Assembly (NCBI RefSeq): GCF_023161665.1
Contig: NZ_JALNTW010000007.1
Span: 74,016-138,015, forward strand
DNA length: 64,000 nucleotides
From: Shewanella sp. 1CM18E
Lineage (GTDB): Bacteria; Pseudomonadota; Gammaproteobacteria; Enterobacterales; Shewanellaceae
Direction of reading: 5' to 3'
Under the pieces are notes generated by a model. That model did no database searches. It was not told the DNA's origin and saw only the letters and a program-made list of their open reading frames with translations. This document shows, piece by piece, positions 37,901-45,898 of the stretch; position 1 is the first letter of the stretch; each line of letters begins with the position of its first letter. The translations under genes and the position numbers were made by a program.

Positions 37901-38011
37901 ATCTTCAAGCTTACCTAGCTCAAAGTAGGAAACTAAGCCTACGATTGTGCAAAGCACACTGAAAAACAGCACAAACACTCGCTGCTTAATGGCAAATTCA
38001 GCTAAATTCAT
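34916..38011 (-). CDS. RND efflux pump inner-membrane transporter
   Basis: A 1,031-residue AcrB-superfamily protein with 12 membrane segments and two large periplasmic loops. TM4 has LGMLVDNAIVITD, with a single Asp where AcrB has two, as in several Vibrio/Shewanella HAE1-like pumps. The C-terminal half holds PLAAIGATWTLLLLDKPFGFMALIGAITLAGMIIKNGIVLMD and a conserved Lys-Asn pair for the proton relay. It works with the adaptor (10 nt upstream) and the overlapping outer-membrane factor gene. Substrates are unknown. The start follows AGGAG. Confidence 0.92.
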   Translation of the reverse strand: MNLAEFAIKQRVFVLFFSVLCTIVGLVSYFELGKLEDPAFTVKSAVVVTLYPGASAKEIELQVTDKIETKLQEMGSMWKLRSLSRPDSSMIFIDLKETTNSKDLPQEWDLLRRKVDDVKLTLPATAQISIVQDEFSEVYGMLFSVYGENAQPEELRLYAKELQRRIKTVAGIKKIELHGVQSQAVYIDLPEERLAQYGLSAVQVINQLATQNLTFDSGSFAADSERIRVDQSSAFKSVTDIKNLTIKGGVGQYSSGLLRLGDIADVSLGYKTPANTYSRYNGQEAITLAVSPVDGINVVSLGESLTQIIADYQAQLPLGIEIGTIAFQPDEVEKSIADFVINLLESVVIVFAVLLVFMGFKSATIVGGSLLFTILLTLIYMYIAGVDLQRVSLGTFILALGMLVDNAIVITDLFVVKLNQGIERTKAAIDSVKETAKPLLAATVIAIMGSSPVLFSQTDAGEFASSVFLIICSSLLFSWIVAVTLTPLLCWLWIKPNVKKAQQTTKPNRYQAAVGWTVTNPVKAISLVMPLLLITAIAVPYVAINFIPSSDRPMVFLDYWLPNGSKIEKTSSDMKKIESWLLNQPEVTTISSYVGASAPRFSVTVEPEPFDPSYGQIVINVEDYEGIKQLTKRGDLWLAENFPNAEPRFRALKLATKDKFSIEARFTGPDPQVLHQLSDQAQVIMNDNSNIKYVRDDWRQLSKVIEPIINQEQARRAGLNRTDIALAIKRATEGVTIGTLNQGDQLIPISFRSANADLSYLETLPVRSLLGIHSVPLGQVVDGFELKAEESMIWRRNRVPTITAQADVFDITPAEARNQIKDKIEAINLPAGYSFEWGGEYYDENRAINDTLSQMPKALLMMVVILVAMFNGFKQPAIILITLPLAAIGATWTLLLLDKPFGFMALIGAITLAGMIIKNGIVLMDQIELERSQNKPLRQAVQEATLNRTMAISMGALTTALGMIPLLSDRLFDQMAATIIGGLAAATMLSLFIMPAFYCLFYKNSDKALVNKNANNKPNTPEPQPALEQQL

Positions 38012-38021
38012 CTTGGCTCTC

Positions 38022-39134
38022 CTAATAGCTAAATGCTTTGGTCACGGTGTTGCTAACGACTTGATCAGCTTTTAGGTAATGCACTCCCGCCGTTACCACA
38101 GCATCACCAACGGTTAGCGCACCCGTTAAACACGCACTATTACTTTGTAATGAATCCAGTGTCACAGGTGTTTTTACGGCTTTATGCTCTTTAATCAAAT
38201 AAACGCTTTGGTTACTGCCCTCATTGATAATAGCGCCGTAAGGCACACAAAAACTGGCTGATTTGGCATCAAAGCCCACTTCAACACTCACCGCTTTACC
38301 GGGCAGCGCATTGGTCGTTTGATTTAATACAAACTCAACTTGATAGGTTTGTTTGATTGGATCCGCGAGCGCATCTTTAGCGCTCAAACTAGCCATAATG
38401 GTTTTAGTCTCGCCATGCCAACTCACCTTTGCTGCTTGTTGTGGATCTAGGGCTAACATGAGATTTTCTGGCACATCAATAACGGCTTTCATTTCACCAA
38501 GTTGATGCAGTGAAAAAAGTGGGTTTCCCGGCGCTGTTTGCTCAAAGGCTTGTTGAGTTTTAGAGCCAATCACGCCGCTAAATGGGGCTTTTAGCTCTGT
38601 GTAGGCTAAGGCGTCTTGTGCTTTTTGTAAGTTTTGCGTCATCACATCCAGCATGGCCAGGCTGCGCTTATAGCCGCTTTTTGCGCGATCAAGGTTTACT
38701 TGAGAAATCGCATCATCAGCAATGGCTTGTTTAACACGCTTAAGCTCAGCTTTAGCAAGTTGAAAAGCTGCTTCGGCCTCAGCTTGGCGTGCTTTTAGTT
38801 CGATAACATTAACTTGATAGTCGTGGGGATCTAACCGCGCTAACACTTGACCTTTTTCAACGCTATCACCAGTTTTAACTAAAATCGCTGCAATGGTTCC
38901 AGGCACTTTAAATGCAAGATGAGCGGTGTTGGTGGCTTCTAACACGCCAGAAAAACGCCTGACATTGGTTTGCTGTGAATCATCAAGCAATATGACCTGC
39001 ACCGGGCGCTCAATCTTTTTAATGGCGGTTTGGCTGGTTGCTGTCATGGCTGGGGCATCGCTACAGCCATTTAGCATTAATAACGCCAGCGGCACGACTG
39101 ACAGTGGGATAAGTGTAGAACCTGAGATCTTCAT
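38022..39134 (-). CDS. RND efflux periplasmic adaptor (HlyD/MFP family)
   Basis: About 370 residues with a lipoprotein signal (lipobox LNGC near residue 24). The lipoyl-like halves are AFKVPGTIAAILVKTGDSVEKGQVLARLDPHDYQ and AYTELKAPFSGVIGSKTQQAFEQ, separated by a helical hairpin (about residues 95-155). Beta-barrel and membrane-proximal domains follow. It bridges the inner-membrane pump and outer-membrane channel. The start ATG at 39134 follows GGAGAGAGAG; an in-frame TTG at 39146 lies inside the Shine-Dalgarno arm and is rejected. The ribosome-binding site is locked in a perfect 10-bp hairpin. Confidence 0.9.
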   Translation of the reverse strand: MKISGSTLIPLSVVPLALLMLNGCSDAPAMTATSQTAIKKIERPVQVILLDDSQQTNVRRFSGVLEATNTAHLAFKVPGTIAAILVKTGDSVEKGQVLARLDPHDYQVNVIELKARQAEAEAAFQLAKAELKRVKQAIADDAISQVNLDRAKSGYKRSLAMLDVMTQNLQKAQDALAYTELKAPFSGVIGSKTQQAFEQTAPGNPLFSLHQLGEMKAVIDVPENLMLALDPQQAAKVSWHGETKTIMASLSAKDALADPIKQTYQVEFVLNQTTNALPGKAVSVEVGFDAKSASFCVPYGAIINEGSNQSVYLIKEHKAVKTPVTLDSLQSNSACLTGALTVGDAVVTAGVHYLKADQVVSNTVTKAFSY

Positions 39135-39136
39135 CT

Positions 39137-39165
39137 CTCTCTCCAAATAGATTAATTGGAGAGAG
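39137..39165 (-). promoter_or_regulatory. Shine-Dalgarno-sequestering hairpin before the efflux adaptor gene
   Basis: On the minus strand CTCTCTCCAA and TTGGAGAGAG are perfect 10-bp complements separated by 9 nt. The second arm is the ribosome-binding site and ends two bases before the ATG. In mRNA this would hide the site; in DNA it is a dyad that could also bind a regulator. Confidence 0.7.
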
Positions 39166-39223
39166 TGTAAGTGTTTAACTTATTGAAATAATCTGCCAGT
39201 AATGCACCACACTGTCACGATAA

Positions 39224-40114
39224 TTAAGACAATGCAGTATAGAGTGGAATTTCTTGTAATAAAAAATCAATCAATAATCGAGTTGGTAAACTTATGCCTT
39301 TACGGTCTGGATAGATAAGCCAGACATCTTCTTTTTTCGATTCATATTCAGGTAAGATCCGCACTAAGCTTTTACTTTCAATCGCCCATAACGCAAACAG
39401 CGGCGGCATAAAGCCAATACCCTGACCACCAACAATCGCACGGCGAATAAAGCCCATGTGATTACAGCTAAAGTTGCATTTTACTTTGACTTTGTCTGAG
39501 ATCAGGTCCCAATGATCGTCCAAAGTGCCATCAGGCCAGCGATAACATATTGCTTGGTGCTCAGCGAGTTCAGCTAAGGTTTTAGGCGCGCCATGCTTTT
39601 CAATATAATCTGGGCTGGCATACATTCCTCGACCAAGACTCAATAATTTTCGCGCAACAAAACCAGAATCTTGGATTTTGCCAGCATGCACCACAAAGTC
39701 GAGACCTTGGCTGTAGATGTCGTTTACGTAGTTATTAGTAAAGCGCAGATCGAGTTCGATATCTGGGTATAAACTTTGAAACTTTGCCAGTACAGGTTGC
39801 AGTGCTTCATCGCTTTCGGGTAAGAAACCGAGTTTAACTTTACCCACGGGCTTTTCATCTAAATCGAGTAATTTGTTCTTTGCTTGTTCAAAGCTATCAA
39901 GCACATTTAGTAAATCGTGATAGTAAGCTTCACCGTGCTGCGTCAGCCTTAATTGGCGAGTTGTGCGGAAAAAAAGCTGGGCGTTCAATGACTTTTCAAG
40001 CTCGCCAATCCGCCTACTGACGTTAGCTCTTGGTAGATCAAGCGCGGTTGCTGCAGCAGTAAAACTGCCAAGCTCCACCACTATGGTAAACAACTTTAAA
40101 TCTTCTATGCGCAT
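39224..40114 (-). CDS. LysR-family transcriptional regulator
   Basis: A 296-residue protein with an N-terminal winged helix (about residues 1-60: MRIEDLKLFTIVVELGSFTAAATALDLPRANVSRRIGELE) and a C-terminal substrate-binding domain (about residues 90-290). The recognition helix reads PRANVSRRIGELE. It is transcribed in the same direction as, and 89 bp upstream of, the efflux operon, so it may be the local regulator. LysR proteins usually control a divergent gene, but here there is none nearby: the plus-strand neighbour starts 330 bp away. Confidence 0.9.
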   Translation of the reverse strand: MRIEDLKLFTIVVELGSFTAAATALDLPRANVSRRIGELEKSLNAQLFFRTTRQLRLTQHGEAYYHDLLNVLDSFEQAKNKLLDLDEKPVGKVKLGFLPESDEALQPVLAKFQSLYPDIELDLRFTNNYVNDIYSQGLDFVVHAGKIQDSGFVARKLLSLGRGMYASPDYIEKHGAPKTLAELAEHQAICYRWPDGTLDDHWDLISDKVKVKCNFSCNHMGFIRRAIVGGQGIGFMPPLFALWAIESKSLVRILPEYESKKEDVWLIYPDRKGISLPTRLLIDFLLQEIPLYTALS

Positions 40115-40443
40115 ACTATCGGCCTACCATAGGTAAATTGGCTTTCTGCCATTTTTTAATTGCTAAAACTGTAACGGGTTTAGCTATCGGAGCATAGTTA
40201 GTCTTTTATGCCTGTGCAGCAGCGCACAAAATAGTCTTGGTTTTACACTTGCAACAATAGACAAGCGCCTAATGATCGGCGATGTTAGTCAATAAGTTAG
40301 CTAGGCATTTATTTAAGCGGCGACACGTTTATCGTTAGTAAAATAGACGAACTCTAAAATGACTAAATAGAGCTGGCTTTATCAGTCACAGATATGACTT
40401 AGTTTCCGGTTTAGATTCAAGAAGAACCTGCAGCTTTATAGAT
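40115..40443. other. divergent intergenic region, no gene seen
   Basis: A 329-bp region between the LysR gene and the octahaem cytochrome gene. No convincing promoter pair or operator could be singled out. Confidence 0.4.
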
Positions 40444-42774
40444 TTGATAAAAAAGGATGTAACTATCAAAGACTTTATAAAAACATCTCTCCTTGGTGCG
40501 CTTACGAGCTCTGTATTGATTTGCGTATCGATTTCAATGGCTTATTCTGCCGATTTTGTTGGCTCGTTTAGCTGCAAAACGTGTCATCAACAAGCATTTG
40601 ATGATTGGACTGGCTCTGATCACGATATGGCAATGAGGCATGCAAACGCTGACAGCGTTTTTGGCGACTTCAATCAAGTCAGCATTAATCATGCAGCGGC
40701 TAATGCTAAGTTTTTTACTAAAGATTCAAATTACTGGGTGAGGCTAGCGAACCGCAGAGGCCAAGCGACGGATTATAAAATAAGTTATACCTTTGGTTAC
40801 TATCCGCTGCAGCAATACATGGTTGAATTTGAAGATGGCCGAGTACAACTTATTCCTTTTGCTTGGGATAACCGAACAATCGAAGATGGCGGCCAAAAGT
40901 GGTTTTATCTTTACCCCGATAATAGCGAGCAACATCAAGACTTTTATTGGCTTAATGTTGGTCAAAATTGGAATCATATGTGTGCAGATTGCCACTCAAC
41001 CAATGTAAAGAAGAACTACAACCAAGCAACTGATTCTTTTAATACTCGATTTTCTGAAATAAACGTGGGTTGCGAAGCCTGCCATGGCGCAGCAAGCGAA
41101 CACCTGGTCTGGGCGGCAACACAAGCTGAGCAAACATCTGCCACAAAGCAAGTTGCAGACCTAGCCAGTGAAAAACAACAATCACACTCAATAAAAGGTT
41201 TTGGCTTTAATCGCGACCTTTCAAAACCTGTACAAAACTGGACACGCTTAAGCAGCGAAGCACCTACTGCCAAACCTAATGGCTTTAAAGCAACACAGCA
41301 ATTACAAATCTGCGCCCAATGCCATAGTCGCCGCTTACAAATCAGTGATACTAATGCACTTGTAGAGCAGCCATTTGCCGATCGTTATCAACTTAATCTT
41401 ATCGCGCAAGCCCAATACCATGATGATGGCCAAGTGTATGACGAAAACTATGTTTACGGTTCATTCTTGCAATCGAAAATGCATAAAAATGGTGTCGTGT
41501 GTAGTAACTGCCACAACCCCCATTCAACCGAAACTCTGTTAAAAGGTAATGCACTTTGTAGCCAATGCCATAACCCTGCTGAGTTTGATAATAAAAAACA
41601 TCATAATCATGATGATAACGCCGGTGCTCAATGTGTAAATTGTCACATGCCAGAAACCACTTATATGCAAATTGACGATAGGCGTGATCATAGCTTCAGC
41701 ATTCCAAAGCCTGCAAATACCCAAAGACTCGGCTCACCAAATGCATGTAATCAATGCCATCAAGATAAGTCCGTTGACTGGGCAATAACCCATTCAAGCA
41801 ATTGGTATCCTGAGTTAAACACTTTGCAACCACAACATTTTAGTAGCGCGTTTGCCAATGCTAGAGTTGGTAATCCACAATCTGTGGATAGCTTGTCTTA
41901 TTTGTCGCAAGACCACCAGCAAGCCAATATTATTCGCGCCGCAGCCATTGAGCGCCTAGCGCAATACCCTGGAAGAAATGGTGTTGTTGCAATTGCGCGA
42001 GCTGTTAAGCACCAAGACGACATGCTCCGATTTGCCGCTATTGAAGGCAGTCGCTCCTACTCCGTTAACGAGCGCTGGCAAATGATTGCTCCGCTATTGA
42101 CCGATAGCGTATTAGCAGTAAGAACCCAAGCTGCGGCAGCGCTGGCGAACTATTGGCCAGAACTCACTAAAGATCAGCAACAGATGCTGCAAAAGCCGTT
42201 AGCTGAATATATAGAAGTATTAGCCTTTAATGCCGACAGAGGTTTTGCGCAAACTAACTTAGGTAACCTTTACGCAAATCAAGAGTTAATAAATAAAGCA
42301 GAGGCAAGTTACCTCAACGCGATAAAAGTACAACCTAACTTTGCACCAGCTTATAGTAATCTTGCGGATCTTTATCGCGCCCAAGGTATTGAAACGAAAG
42401 CAATGGAAATATTAAAGCAAGGAATTGCTGCTCAGCCCAGCTCCGGCACACTGTATTTTAGCCAAGCACTTGCGCAATTAAGAGTGAAGCAAACGCAAGC
42501 AGCACTTAGTAGCTTAAAAAAAGCGACACAACTTGAACCCAATAACGGCCGCTTTTGGTATGTGTACGGTGTTGCACTTACCCCTGCAGCTATAGGCGAA
42601 GCTGGCAATGCATTCAATCGCGCTTATCAAGTTAGTGGTAATCCACAATACCTTTATGCGCTGTGCGAGCTCATGATCAATAATCGGTCACCACAAAGCC
42701 TTCAATGCTTAAGTAAACTTAATCCATTAGTACCCGAGGATGTTTTAGACAGTTTGAGAAGTAAATTACCTTAA
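40444..42774 (+). CDS. octahaem c-type cytochrome with HEAT-like and TPR repeats
   Basis: About 776 residues. A signal peptide (to about residue 36, SMAYSA) is followed by eight CxxCH haem-c motifs beginning near residues 44, 180, 210, 290, 353, 372, 397 and 435. Residues 490-590 look HEAT-like (IRAAAIERLAQYP, VRTQAAAALANYWPEL). Residues 600-760 hold TPR units (AQTNLGNLYANQELINKAEASYLNAIKVQPNFAPAYSNLADLYRAQG). The protein should act in periplasmic electron transfer or as a redox enzyme docking on partners through its TPRs. No catalytic family is recognised. The start is uncertain: a TTG at 40444 has no good Shine-Dalgarno, while AAAAAGGATG just downstream runs into a stop. Confidence 0.83.
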   Translation: MIKKDVTIKDFIKTSLLGALTSSVLICVSISMAYSADFVGSFSCKTCHQQAFDDWTGSDHDMAMRHANADSVFGDFNQVSINHAAANAKFFTKDSNYWVRLANRRGQATDYKISYTFGYYPLQQYMVEFEDGRVQLIPFAWDNRTIEDGGQKWFYLYPDNSEQHQDFYWLNVGQNWNHMCADCHSTNVKKNYNQATDSFNTRFSEINVGCEACHGAASEHLVWAATQAEQTSATKQVADLASEKQQSHSIKGFGFNRDLSKPVQNWTRLSSEAPTAKPNGFKATQQLQICAQCHSRRLQISDTNALVEQPFADRYQLNLIAQAQYHDDGQVYDENYVYGSFLQSKMHKNGVVCSNCHNPHSTETLLKGNALCSQCHNPAEFDNKKHHNHDDNAGAQCVNCHMPETTYMQIDDRRDHSFSIPKPANTQRLGSPNACNQCHQDKSVDWAITHSSNWYPELNTLQPQHFSSAFANARVGNPQSVDSLSYLSQDHQQANIIRAAAIERLAQYPGRNGVVAIARAVKHQDDMLRFAAIEGSRSYSVNERWQMIAPLLTDSVLAVRTQAAAALANYWPELTKDQQQMLQKPLAEYIEVLAFNADRGFAQTNLGNLYANQELINKAEASYLNAIKVQPNFAPAYSNLADLYRAQGIETKAMEILKQGIAAQPSSGTLYFSQALAQLRVKQTQAALSSLKKATQLEPNNGRFWYVYGVALTPAAIGEAGNAFNRAYQVSGNPQYLYALCELMINNRSPQSLQCLSKLNPLVPEDVLDSLRSKLP

Positions 42775-42786
42775 TTATAACCGCCA

Positions 42787-42816
42787 AATTAGTGTAATGA
42801 TATCGTTACACTAATT
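42787..42816 (+). terminator. AT-rich dyad after the cytochrome gene
   Basis: A perfect 11-bp stem, AATTAGTGTAA / TTACACTAATT, with an 8-nt loop, 12 nt beyond the stop. No T run follows, so it is at best a weak terminator or 3'-end stabiliser. Confidence 0.4.
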
Positions 42817-43465
42817 ACAGGTCTGACAACTAGGTATTTTCGAATAACATCACCAGTAGGTTGTTTTAATGAAACTTATCATCAACGAGCCAAAAGCAAC
42901 TTAAATATTAAAGCTTGACATTATATTAATTTTTTATGACACGCAAAATTTATCGTCTATTCGAATCAAGTGATTGAATCTAAGAAAGTGCCTTTATAAT
43001 TAATACTAAGATAGATTAAAACATTACTAAATCTAACTATTTAAGTAAAATCAGCCCCCCTAAAATTAAGTATACAATTACCTATGTATTCTCTAACGGG
43101 TGACACTTTTATAATATATGTATCCATATACGAAAATGCACTCTCCCTTAGACTCCCCTATAAAATAGTGTTTTAATCAATATTATCAAAAGTAAGCCCT
43201 ATTTTATATCCCATAGGCATACAAATTCAGTCAATAAAATTATTTGCCGTGTCATTAACTCTATATGTATTTTAAACTCACAATTCAGTCACAAATGCTG
43301 GCAAAAATTATGGTAAACAGATGAATAATGAAAGAGTTACAGGACTCTTTTTTAATAACAACAGCCATAGGATGTGGGTTACATATACTGTATCACTTCC
43401 AGAGGAAATTAATGGCGTTAATAAACAACAATATTTAGGGATATTAAAATATCTAAGAAAAAATA
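42817..43465. other. AT-rich intergenic region before the XRE-EAL pair
   Basis: About 650 bp, strikingly AT-rich relative to the flanking genes. A 73-codon open frame at 43321-43542 overlaps the next gene in another frame and lacks clear support. No promoter or repeat could be assigned with confidence. Confidence 0.45.
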
Positions 43466-44437
43466 ATGGAACACGATATGACGTTTACAAATTACTGTTG
43501 CACAAAAAACAAACGAAACCATGTATTTTCAACCTTTCTTAAAAAAATACGAGCAAACAATGTTATTTCTCAGGAACAACTCTGTTTGCAACTCAGACAA
43601 CATAGCAGCTTATTTTACAATTTAGATTCCATTACGGTTAGCAGGTGGGAGAGAGGAGTGAATATTCCTTCTCTTGCAAAACAAGCTGAAATAGTTGAAT
43701 TGTATGACAATGAGTTAACTTGTATTTATGCCTGCGACAAGCAATTTATTCAAGAATCGAGTCATTTAATTAAAAGTGATTCTGAACAGCAAAAATCTAT
43801 TCACCCTTACTATCGAAATGATGAATATCATATCCAAACTATCGATATAAGGGATGATCGGTTTTATCTGGTATTAAAAATGATCCTACGGTATGAGGGA
43901 AATCCGACTTTACAATTAAACCCACCATTAGAAGAATTTGACAGTCTAAACGATTTAAAGATTTCTGTGGCAACGGCGTTTAATGGCCAAATTATTGGCC
44001 ACAGTCTTTTTCTAACAACGACTGAGAATGTGGTAAAGGAAATACAAGAAACAAATAAAGACTTAAGAACCATTATAAGCTCTAGTAACAGAAATGAGCA
44101 TGACGCAATGCTGGTATTTTCCTCTTCTGGTGCAACCAAACAAGTGGAGAATAGCATTATGTCAACTTACCTTAACCAGTTCTCACAACAGAAGAACATG
44201 CGCTACTTTTGCTTCTATACCTGTGATGGAAACCTTGTGCGTAAGTTAAGTTCGGCAAAATTAAAGACATATAGGCTTACCAAAGTGGAGTGTCAGGACA
44301 GAGTCGTCAATATAAGATCTTATTTCCTAAAACGCTCGGAGTTAATGGCTAATCGCTTTTTATTAAAGTTGGCAATAATTACGCCGCAGCAACTCGGTAA
44401 TTTATTAGGAACAAATAAAAACGGAGCAAGCTCATGA
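43466..44437 (+). CDS. XRE-type helix-turn-helix protein, partner of an EAL protein
   Basis: Up to 323 residues. A helix-turn-helix region (about residues 24-80: FLKKIRANNVISQEQLCLQLRQ..., ITVSRWERGVNIP) is of the XRE/Cro class. The C-terminal 230 residues have alternating strand/helix sequence but match no family I can name. The gene is AT-rich and overlaps the EAL gene start by ATGA, implying co-translation. Either ATG 43466 or ATG 43478 may start it; the latter has GGA 7 nt upstream. The pairing suggests a DNA-binding partner for a signalling protein; direct function is unknown. Confidence 0.72.
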   Translation: MEHDMTFTNYCCTKNKRNHVFSTFLKKIRANNVISQEQLCLQLRQHSSLFYNLDSITVSRWERGVNIPSLAKQAEIVELYDNELTCIYACDKQFIQESSHLIKSDSEQQKSIHPYYRNDEYHIQTIDIRDDRFYLVLKMILRYEGNPTLQLNPPLEEFDSLNDLKISVATAFNGQIIGHSLFLTTTENVVKEIQETNKDLRTIISSSNRNEHDAMLVFSSSGATKQVENSIMSTYLNQFSQQKNMRYFCFYTCDGNLVRKLSSAKLKTYRLTKVECQDRVVNIRSYFLKRSELMANRFLLKLAIITPQQLGNLLGTNKNGASS

Positions 44438-45648
44438 AGATCCTAATTGTAGATGAATGTGAGTTTGTACGGAACTCAGTAGAGAAGCAGTTTACTGATG
44501 TACTGAAGGGCTTACCTATCATATTTCAAAATACCGAATGTAGTAAATCAGCAATTACCACACTAAAAAGGGCAAAAAATTCAGTATTAAGAAAAATAAA
44601 CTTAATCATTATAGAATTAAATTTAGCTATCGATAACAAGCTTGCGCTAATGAATTACATGGTTACAGTAAAAGATAACTTTACTCCGGTTATTATTATT
44701 GGAACGGCCGATAAATGGGTTTTCGAACTCGTTGGGAATATCGCCTTGAGCTTTAACTTGAACCTGATCGCCAGCGTTGATAAGCCTTTAATAACAGATG
44801 ATATTTATAATATCATTCAAAATAATAAGCACATATTTGGCACCGAGAAAACTGTTTGCTGGTCGATACCACCTTGCGAAACAGTAGACATAACAAACAA
44901 CCTTAATAAAGAAGGTTTGTCTCTTTATTACCAGCCAAAAATTCATATCCAAACCAATCGAATTGTCGGTTTTGAAGCGTTATCTAGGATCTGTGTCGAT
45001 GACAATATCATGCTTAATCCAGATTATTTTCTGCCTATTTTAGAAAGGGAAAAATTGACTTGTAAGTTAACAAAACTCGTACTTGAAGATGCACTGCTCC
45101 ATTGGGAAACACATACAAAGCTCAAAGATTATCAGTTATCGGTCAACATAAGTGCAAATGACATGCTAAGTGAAGTTTTAGTCCGCGACATCATACGCCA
45201 ATATAGACAACATAAAGATATCGCTTTAACACTTGAATTAACTGAGTCATCTCCAACAGAGAATGAAGTTCTAATTCTTGATGTAATCAAGAGGTTTATA
45301 ACCAATGGGATCAAAGTATCACTTGATGACTTTGGCAAAAGTTATTCTAGTTTAGACAGGTTAGACTCTATTCCTTTTGACGAGATTAAAATCGACAAAA
45401 ACTTTGTTTCAGACTTAGACATTAATAGTCAGCATCAAGCTATTGTGGGTGCTGTCATTGAGCTTGGAAGTAAACTGAAAATAAAAGTTACTGCAGAAGG
45501 AGTTGAAACATCTTCAGTTTTAGAGATGCTGGAGAGTATGAACTGCCGGTATGCACAAGGCTATTACTATAGCACACCAATAGCCGCACCAGAGTTAATA
45601 GCTTGGATTGATAATTATAATAAGCAATTTCACTTGACTGATACTTAG
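44434..45648 (+). CDS. receiver-like/EAL cyclic-di-GMP phosphodiesterase
   Basis: A 404-residue protein. Residues 1-130 are a CheY-like receiver: D7-E8 in the acidic pocket, T92 and K118 (SVDKP) are kept, but the phospho-acceptor position reads LIIIEL with Glu61 instead of Asp. Residues 160-395 are an EAL domain with an apparently complete catalytic set: FEALSR, LSVNIS, LTLELTES, SLDDFGKSYSS, IKIDK, TAEGVET and AQGYYYSTP. It should hydrolyse c-di-GMP. Because Glu can mimic phospho-Asp, the domain may be locked on or sense something else. Its start overlaps the XRE-type gene. Confidence 0.87.
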   Translation: MKILIVDECEFVRNSVEKQFTDVLKGLPIIFQNTECSKSAITTLKRAKNSVLRKINLIIIELNLAIDNKLALMNYMVTVKDNFTPVIIIGTADKWVFELVGNIALSFNLNLIASVDKPLITDDIYNIIQNNKHIFGTEKTVCWSIPPCETVDITNNLNKEGLSLYYQPKIHIQTNRIVGFEALSRICVDDNIMLNPDYFLPILEREKLTCKLTKLVLEDALLHWETHTKLKDYQLSVNISANDMLSEVLVRDIIRQYRQHKDIALTLELTESSPTENEVLILDVIKRFITNGIKVSLDDFGKSYSSLDRLDSIPFDEIKIDKNFVSDLDINSQHQAIVGAVIELGSKLKIKVTAEGVETSSVLEMLESMNCRYAQGYYYSTPIAAPELIAWIDNYNKQFHLTDT

Positions 45649-45898
45649 TGTATTAATTTAACTAAGTATTTCATATCGATAAAAATTTAAATGCCTTTCT
45701 TATGCTCACCTGCAATTAAAAAGAAGGTGCAACAGCGCCGACTTAAATAACGACAATACGACTCGTTAGGCTAAGTTAATAACTCATGTATTTGTGGGTA
45801 CGGCCAACATTACCCATTTTGAGTTTTTAACTATTGTCCTATGGTAAAAGCGTACGCCTCATGTAAACTCATAACATACTGACTTATAGGATAAGTTC

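Noticed and set aside
43321..43542. 73-codon plus-strand open frame before and overlapping the XRE-type gene
   Set aside because: It could be an N-terminal piece shifted out of frame, but without a ribosome-binding site or homologue I could not support it as a gene or frameshift.
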